DNA of 64,000 nt from Ceraceosorus guamensis (taxonomy: Eukaryota > Basidiomycota > Exobasidiomycetes > Ceraceosorales > Ceraceosoraceae): NCBI RefSeq assembly GCF_003144195.1, contig NW_020290006.1, forward strand, positions 62,001 through 126,000. The letters are read 5' to 3'. The notes beneath the pieces were generated by a model that was not told where the DNA came from, ran no database searches, and saw nothing but the letters and a program-made list of their open reading frames with translations. Numbering within the stretch: position 1 is the stretch's first letter; every line of letters begins with the position of its first letter. The translations under genes were made by a program, and so were the position numbers. This document shows positions 58,199 to 64,000 of the stretch, one piece after another.

Positions 58199-58223
58199 TT
58201 CATCGCGCCCCAAAAATTTCACG

Positions 58224-58338
58224 TGACTCGAGTGGGACTCGAACCCACGCCCTTTCGGACTACGGTAGACCCAGGCAATGCCTGATACGGATTAAGGTAA
58301 CCTTAACGTAGCGCCTTAGACCACTCGGCCATCGAGCC
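58224..58338 (-). tRNA. tRNA-Leu (anticodon AAG), with intron
   Basis: On the minus strand the acceptor stem GGCTCGA pairs with TCGAGTC and ends in the discriminator A. The D arm reads TGGCCGAGTGGTCTAAGGC, the standard leucine form. The anticodon stem CTACG pairs with CGTAG; the loop TT-AAG-G is broken after position 37 by a 35-base intron. A long variable arm (class II) and the T arm GTGGG-TTCGAAT-CCCAC complete the fold. A T-run (AATTTTTG) follows as terminator. Confidence 0.93.
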
Positions 58339-59838
58339 ATGTGGAGGGCGATCATCTTATAACAATATGACCACCGCCAGTACAAAGGCCAGATTGATTG
58401 CAGCTGCCGGGTTGTCCAGCGTCGCTGATGTCCACTCGACCGTGACCATCAAGAATTCGAGCCTCCCAAAGACCTACCTTTCTCCGTGTCAAGATGTCGG
58501 TACCGTACCGGTGACGTCCAAAGCCGATGGAATTGTTTTGCTGCGAACAGCTGCTGCGACGGCGGTCATCCAAAATTCGCAATTGGTGACGAGGTCGATG
58601 AGGATGACAGTGATGGTGGTAGCGGACATTGCGGATCGCTGGTGTTGATGAGGTGCCCTCGTCGAAGTCGGCTGTAAAGCGCCATTGATGAGAGGGGAAG
58701 GGATGTGCCCATTGGAAGTGAGCGCTTGGGCAGAGAGAGCGAGTGCCAGAGCGGATGGTGGGAAAAAAAGGGAGCGAAATGAGGCGCGCAATGGGTTGAT
58801 GGTGGATTGTGAAGAAGAGCTGAGCAGAGGTCAGAGGCATTTATACTGACTGCGCGAAAGTTGCCAGGCGAGACGTAGCACGCACACCCAGACTTTCTTC
58901 GTCCGTAGGTCTGCGTGCCCAGCCGGCGACCGCCTGTCGTGTTGCTGCGAAGATTGTGGCACCGCAGTGCGGGTGCGGGTGCAAAAATTCCAGCTCCGAC
59001 TTGTGTGCTGCTATCGCAAAAGGCCGTTGAAGGCAGACTTACATCGGAGACCCATTCACTGATTCCTGCTTACTTGTCCGCGATTGGGCTCAAGAATGTC
59101 ATGATGACCTTGCCTGGACACAGGCGCGCACGCATCTTGGGTTGGCACGTAGCTACGGGCACCAGATACTGGTCCACGCAGCCTTCTCATGACTATCACG
59201 ATCAAGCGCATCCATCACAATCCAGACTTCGGTGCGCGATCATCAGTGCACGGTCGATCCTGTGCGCGAAGATTTCGCGAAGACTACTCAGACACAGTCA
59301 GTCTTGAGCAGAGCGCGTGAGCTTGGGCTTGCCCCCCTTTCCCTTTCGGTTCTCTTCATTTGACACAGCGATGCTTTGTATCACCAAGACGAATTGAATC
59401 TTACCCAAATTAGCTAGCAGTCTTCGAGAAGTTCTCCCCGCCGCAGGGTCGGTGCGAAGCAATCTGCGCGAAAATGCGTACTCACAAATGCCCCGGGCTA
59501 ACAGAGGAGGTCTCGCTGCTGGGCCTGCGCAATCCTAAGTGAATCTGCTCTGGCGCCGCTTCGATCTCGCGCATGACGCTCTTCGCAGCAAGTCTACAAT
59601 GCGTCTGGCGTCCGTATCGCACAAGTGCGATTGTGCTATGGTCCGAGGACGCTCCGACCCGCCACAATGTAATGCTGAACTCAGAGGCTTCTGATTCGAG
59701 CAGATGCCCACAATTCTGGGCCTAAAAATTGTGCCGCATTCTCATGGCCCGCAAAAGATCCCAACGTGCAAACGTCACATTCGCTGTCAGACAGTATGAC
59801 ATCGTATGAACTATTTGATTAGCCAGATTAGCGCCTCG
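58339..59838. other. Intergenic with an orphan TATA box
   Basis: About 1.5 kb between the tRNA and the 3' end of the nucleoporin gene. On the minus strand TATAAATG at 58839-58846 looks like a promoter, but the ATG within it would be upstream of any transcript start and no convincing coding frame follows. Otherwise nothing was seen. Confidence 0.4.
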
Positions 59839-62800
59839 TCATGGCGCCCATTCCATCTCAGGGTCGCCTCCGTGCTGAAGCTTCCTGCTGCGCGCTAGCT
59901 CTGCTTTATCGGCGTACCGCCTCATCTCTCGCTCTTTCCTCTCCAGCTCCTCGACATATTCTCGAATGGAGCTGCGTAGAGCCTGCGCTAGCTCTCTCGT
60001 CGCAGTTGCAGAGGAGCTTCCATGTGGCGGTCTAGAATTTGGGTCTTCGGATTGCTGCAGAAGAGTGTCGATCAGGTTGTAGGGCAGCCACGAACTGCTT
60101 GCGTGCTCATCGAGACGCTTTGCCTGAGCCTAGGGAGGGAGTTGACACAGTCAGCAGCGTTCGACGGGACCAGACGTACATCGAAATGCGAAGATGCTCA
60201 CCTCCTTGACCATACTATTTGCGTGCCGTAGAGCGTCGTCTAGTAGACCACATCGCATGCACGACTGCACCAACATCGTCGGCTGATTTTGCTGAAGTCG
60301 CGTAACGGGAATTTGTCGAGACGTAAGTGATCTGTGCAAGGGTGCAGTGTGCACTCTGCATCTGCTCACCTTGAACCAATCCAAGAGCCATTTCGGGATG
60401 AGGTGTGCGGCTCCGAGGCCAAGAACGCGCTCAAGCACCACGACTCGATACTTCCATTGTGAGGCGCGTGCGTCCTGAGCTTCCAGGTGCAGCTGTAGAT
60501 ATCTCCACGCTCGGTCCGCTGCTGGTCCTTGCCAACCAGCGCTTCGTTCAGCAGATATGAGAAACGCTGCTTCGCCTTCGTCGCCGTCTGCATCCTCATC
60601 GTCTCGCAGCTCCGCCATGAGAGGGTGCAAGGCCTTGGCTCCGATTTCGGACGACTGCTGTGCTCGTAATCTCGATTGACGGCCTTGAGCAAGGCCAACG
60701 CATTTTGTGGCAAGACTGTTAAAGATTCCGCTCATGTCCACCTGCAGTGCTCGTGCTACCGAGATTGCCTTGTCGTATTGATCGTTACGAGTGTACAAAA
60801 GTACCACGTTAGATGAGTCGAGGTGCGTCGCTAGCAAGGTATATCGAAAGTCTCAGCAGATTGCCCGAGAAACTGCAAACCGGATACTGAGCAAGACTCA
60901 CCGGTCGTAGCGAATTCGGGGTAGAGCTGCAAAAGCTCGAGATGTGCCAGGGTCAGGCGATATCGGCGCTTGACATCACCAGCAGAGACGATCTTGATTT
61001 CCTGAGTCTGATTGCTCCACAGCTCGTCGGGAACGTAGGAAGTCAGACTTGTTTGACTCTGCCGTGGTTTGCGAGCCTGACTAGTGCTCAAAGTGTATGG
61101 CAAGAGATCATCTTCATCCTCGTCATGGCCTAACGCAGCGTCTCCGAACCAGGCATCCCTCTCGGGCACGAGAGCAAGCACGTTGCAAGCTGCGAGGTAT
61201 GAACGTGCTTGCAGAATGGCTACTTCTGAAAACGCATCCACAGCTGATTGGGCAGAGAAGAGCGTAGATCGCTCACGCTGCAGACTGGCCAAGTGCTGAG
61301 CATGCTGATACATTGTTGCACCAGCTGACAGCGAGAAAGATGCAACGGAGGTCTCAGTCAGGACGAGTCTTGCGCGATGCCCCATACATAGCCGACTCAC
61401 CACTCTTCAAATCACCGCGATGAATATGATAGGCGTAGAGGATGTAGTAATAGTTCGGTTCGCCTATAGGGTCCGAATTGCGTGCTTTGAAAGCAAGTGT
61501 GCGCTCCATCTCGGGTTGCAATGTCGGGAAAGAAAATGCAAGGAGTTGATGGACCTCGCCGGACTCGCACATGGCTCCTACAAGTTGCCTCAGCAGGTCG
61601 TTGAGCGACCTCTCGCGCGGCGCAGTCAGTAGCAGCGCATGAGCTCCTGCAAAATCGCCTTCTGACAGCCTGATTGCAAAAACGCGGGCGTGCATGTCGA
61701 TACTGTGGGGCGTCGGAGGCAAAGACAGCGCCTTTTCTGCAAAGTAAGCGGCCTGGGACGGAGAAACAGTCATTAAAATGTCTGAAGTGTGTGCGTAGAA
61801 GGTCGCTAGCCTGGAGTCACCGGGCGTCGCTTCGCGGACTTGCTGTGGCAACAGCAGCGCTAAATCTGCGCCCTCCCCATCTTCGTCATCCCTCATGAAC
61901 AGGTCGTCGTGGGAACAGAGCCACGTGGCTACTAGTTCGAAGGAATGAGAAGCGAGCCCGGCTTCACCCAGTGCTGCAAGGGCAGAACCCCGCGCGAAAT
62001 GGGAAGCGGCGCAAGACTCGTACCTATCGACCATCGTGAGGGCAGCGCTGGGTAGGCCTAAGGAGAGGAGTTGCGCAGCAAGCCGAACATGAGGTTCTGT
62101 GAGGTGTGCCTCTGTTCGGAGGTCATCAATCAGCGTTTCCGCTGTCGCATGAAGGGCAGCAGGGTCGAGCCAGCGCGATTCACGCAGTAATTCTCCCGCT
62201 GCGGCTCCTGGATGCGTAGCGTCCAGTAGTGGTAGGAATCCACAGAGAATGAGGCGATGAAGCAAGCCAGATGTCGCGCCATGCAGCTTTGGGCGAGCCC
62301 GATGGAGCGCGGAAGTGTGTCTGGTCGCTTCCATGCTCATGTCTCCCAAAGCCTGCACAACGGCGTCGGCGTCATTGGGCTGCGCTTCTTGGAAGGTTTG
62401 CACATCGACTTCGGTCTCCCCGCTGATTTGGAGAAGCTCCACAAGAGTTCCAATGTCGTGTAAGGAGACAATTGCGCGGGCTCTGATCGCACGATGAGCT
62501 CCCGTGTCCAGATTGTCCAGAGGATCGAGCTGGGCCAGCGCAACAAGGAACAGAACAAACGACCGAGCCACCCTCTCGCGAGCGAGCAGTGATCGTTGAG
62601 TCGCGTCGGCTAGAAGGGCAGCATGAAGCCGCGTGGGGACTTCAGCCAATTCGCTCGAGCCAGACCTGCGGTCGCCAGTGCCACTGCAAAGAAGTTTGCC
62701 GAAATCATCTAGCGCCCGTAAGAGGTCGTCTCCAAGCGATGCGCAGACTTCGCGCACCGCGTGTAGATCGGCCATCTCGGGCTGTAAATCGAGCATCAGA

Positions 62801-64000
62801 GAGTCTCCGAGGTCCACAAGCGATACGTCAAGAGGTGTGACGGCATCCAACGCGAGCTCAAGATTTTTTTGGAAAGAGAGAGACGCGTTGGTACCCAGGG
62901 CAGCCTCGAAACGCGCTGCTGCTGTGACCAATTGCCAGTGGGCCCGAGTCCGGGCCTCGTTTCGTGAAAAGAGCCCACTGGCCTCGACTCGTTTCTGGAG
63001 ATTGTCTTGCTCAATTGCCGCGCGAAGGACAGCTCTGCCCTTTGCAGCGGTCTTGCTATGCTCTGACTCGGCGCAGCGAGCTAGTAAGCTAGCGGCGTCC
63101 GGGCTCGACAATGTCCCGATTGCACCAGCGAGAAGCAGACGAGGAGTCGCTGTCTCGCTAGGGAGAAAGGCGAGCGGAGCTTGATCTTCAGCAGCCCGAG
63201 CTTCCAAAGCTCTAGAAAACGCTGTCCATTCTCGCGCGACCGCCGCTTGAAATGCGTCCGTTCGCCACGAACCTGTATGCGAGTCCGTCCGAAGCTGCAC
63301 ACCAGCTGCGACAGTCGACGCGATGCGTTCGGCAATGCTTTGGAAGACTGGCTGTCCGCGTAGCGCCGGCGGTCTTGTCGCTGAAGGATCCAAATTAGAG
63401 CTGAGTGCACTGGCATAAGTGTCCAAGGTGCTTGCCAAGTAAGGCGCAAAGCGCGAAGTGTGCAAGATGCGTTTGAGAAAGAAAGACGGAACGTCATCTG
63501 ATGCTTCCAGCTCGCGGTCAAAGGAGGGGCCGTGCAGAGGTGGATGAGCTTGAGCCACGTACGCGCTCGACCAGCTACAATGCGCATCCTCGTTGTCCTG
63601 TTGAGGGGCTTCCATAGCATTGAGGGGCAGCCAGGCGATGTGTGCCGCTACCTCGTCTTCCCATACACCCCACAGGGTCTCGCTTGATGTATCTGCGTAA
63701 ACCTCGTCCGTCTCTTCTTGCAGCGTGCCAAGGTGCATGTCTGCGAGTCGGATTCTTTTTGTTTCCGAGTCTTCCTCCCTCGTCCACGCGAGAGAGACAT
63801 CCCCAACAGCGCCGGGAGCGTCGAGCAGGGACACGTCGAAGCAAGCAAAGAACCGCCTCGATGCCGCAGGAACGTGGATCAGCAACCGAATGTTGTGAGA
63901 TGTCGAATATGCTTTGATTTGCGGCAGTGCGTTGGGAGGGAAGGATTGCAGAGGTTGATTGACGTCTGAAGGGTGCGCGGAGGCGGGCAGTGCGATCTCT
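59839..64000 (-). CDS. NUP160: Nuclear pore protein NUP160/Nup120 (3' part; 5' end outside the window)
   Basis: A scaffold protein of the Y-shaped (Nup84/Nup107) nuclear pore complex. The visible part codes for 1287 residues in exons 64000-61401 (cut by the window edge), 61324-60902, 60830-60370, 60291-60202 and 60129-59839. The first part is beta-propeller-like, then a long alpha-helical solenoid. The best family mark is PNYYYILYAYHIHRGDLKS joined by splicing to AGATMYQHAQHLASL; Nup160/Nup120 proteins carry this tyrosine- and histidine-rich helix pair before the C-terminal solenoid. Further helices include YTRNDQYDKAISVARALQVD and SCMRCGLLDDALRHANSMV. The C-terminus is coiled-coil-like (REYVEELERKEREMRRY) and ends EMEWAP. 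All introns keep the frame. The missing N-terminus should lie just beyond base 64000. Confidence 0.85.

Larger units (their letters stand above)
57061..58206. repeat. Four degenerate copies of a short coding module
   Basis: A module with the core (I)VxGTQxFxYxxP is found at 57061-57150 (-), 57574-57658 (-), 58021-58126 (-) and, inverted, 58174-58206 (+). On the DNA level the core is GGCACTCAAATCTTCCAGTA or close variants. The first three copies extend to a second common part, N(L/F)FA-x-x-DEVPSPN or a decayed form of it. A second element, CACCCATGACGTCGGTGACC, occurs twice (about 57179 and 57340). Confidence 0.8.

Noticed and set aside
58352-58840. Open frame of 162 codons on the minus strand next to tRNA-Leu
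   Set aside because: Its ATG is part of a TATA-like element, so it would not be in a transcript; the sequence is His/Arg-rich without any family likeness.

Overview
The window reads as nuclear DNA of a basidiomycete fungus, most likely one of the smut-related Ustilaginomycotina. This rests on compact GC-rich genes, many short GT-AG introns (mostly about 55-110 bases, with a strong preference for GTGAG donors), fungus-specific genes (DUR3 urea permease, ACR3 arsenite permease, secreted GH43 and PLC-like enzymes) and dispersed AATCACGATT-like motifs between genes. There are no operons and no sign of plasmid, prophage or CRISPR DNA. The species cannot be named from sequence alone.

Layout, left to right. 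0.5-3.6 kb: a nine-exon ferric reductase (-). 4.7-6.1 kb: a WDR5/Swd3-type WD40 protein (-), divergent from NDUFS1, the 75-kDa subunit of complex I (6.8-9.3 kb, +). 10.4-14.0 kb: a HELLS/DDM1-type SNF2 remodeler (+). 14.2-15.0 kb: a peroxiredoxin-like thioredoxin-fold protein (-). 16.7-19.0 kb: a DUR3-type urea permease (+). 20.3 kb: a split tRNA-Arg(TCG). 21.7-23.9 kb: TIM44 (-), whose last tiny exon lies behind an intron carrying a 3 x 52-bp minisatellite. 25.1-26.9 kb: an ACR3 arsenite efflux permease (+). 27.7-31.0 kb: a large disordered protein with one C2HC zinc finger (-). 31.9-32.3 kb: the tiny split gene for V-ATPase subunit f (+). 34.4-35.4 kb: a TATA-driven secreted effector-like protein (+). 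35.8-37.3 kb: an F-box-like protein (-). 38.7-42.3 kb: a Pumilio protein (-). 45.5-46.8 kb: a secreted, probably GPI-anchored PLC-like phosphodiesterase (-). 49.0-52.7 kb: a GH47 alpha-1,2-mannosidase (+) with a very long C-terminal tail. 54.3-55.7 kb: a secreted GH43-type galactanase (+). 56.2-58.2 kb: an unusual locus holding an unrecognised gene and several degenerate copies of one short module, next to a split tRNA-Leu(AAG) (-). 59.8-64.0 kb: the C-terminal part of NUP160/Nup120 (-), cut by the window end.

The genes do not form one pathway. They mix housekeeping functions (respiration, mitochondrial import, nuclear pore, chromatin, V-ATPase, ER glycan trimming) with environment-facing ones (iron reduction, urea and arsenite transport, secreted enzymes and a candidate effector). 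Wide gaps, notably 42.3-45.5 kb, hold no gene I can support but do hold a run of 59 C residues and clusters of the TCACGA-core motif. Exon borders were placed by reading frame, GT-AG signals and family conservation, without transcript data.
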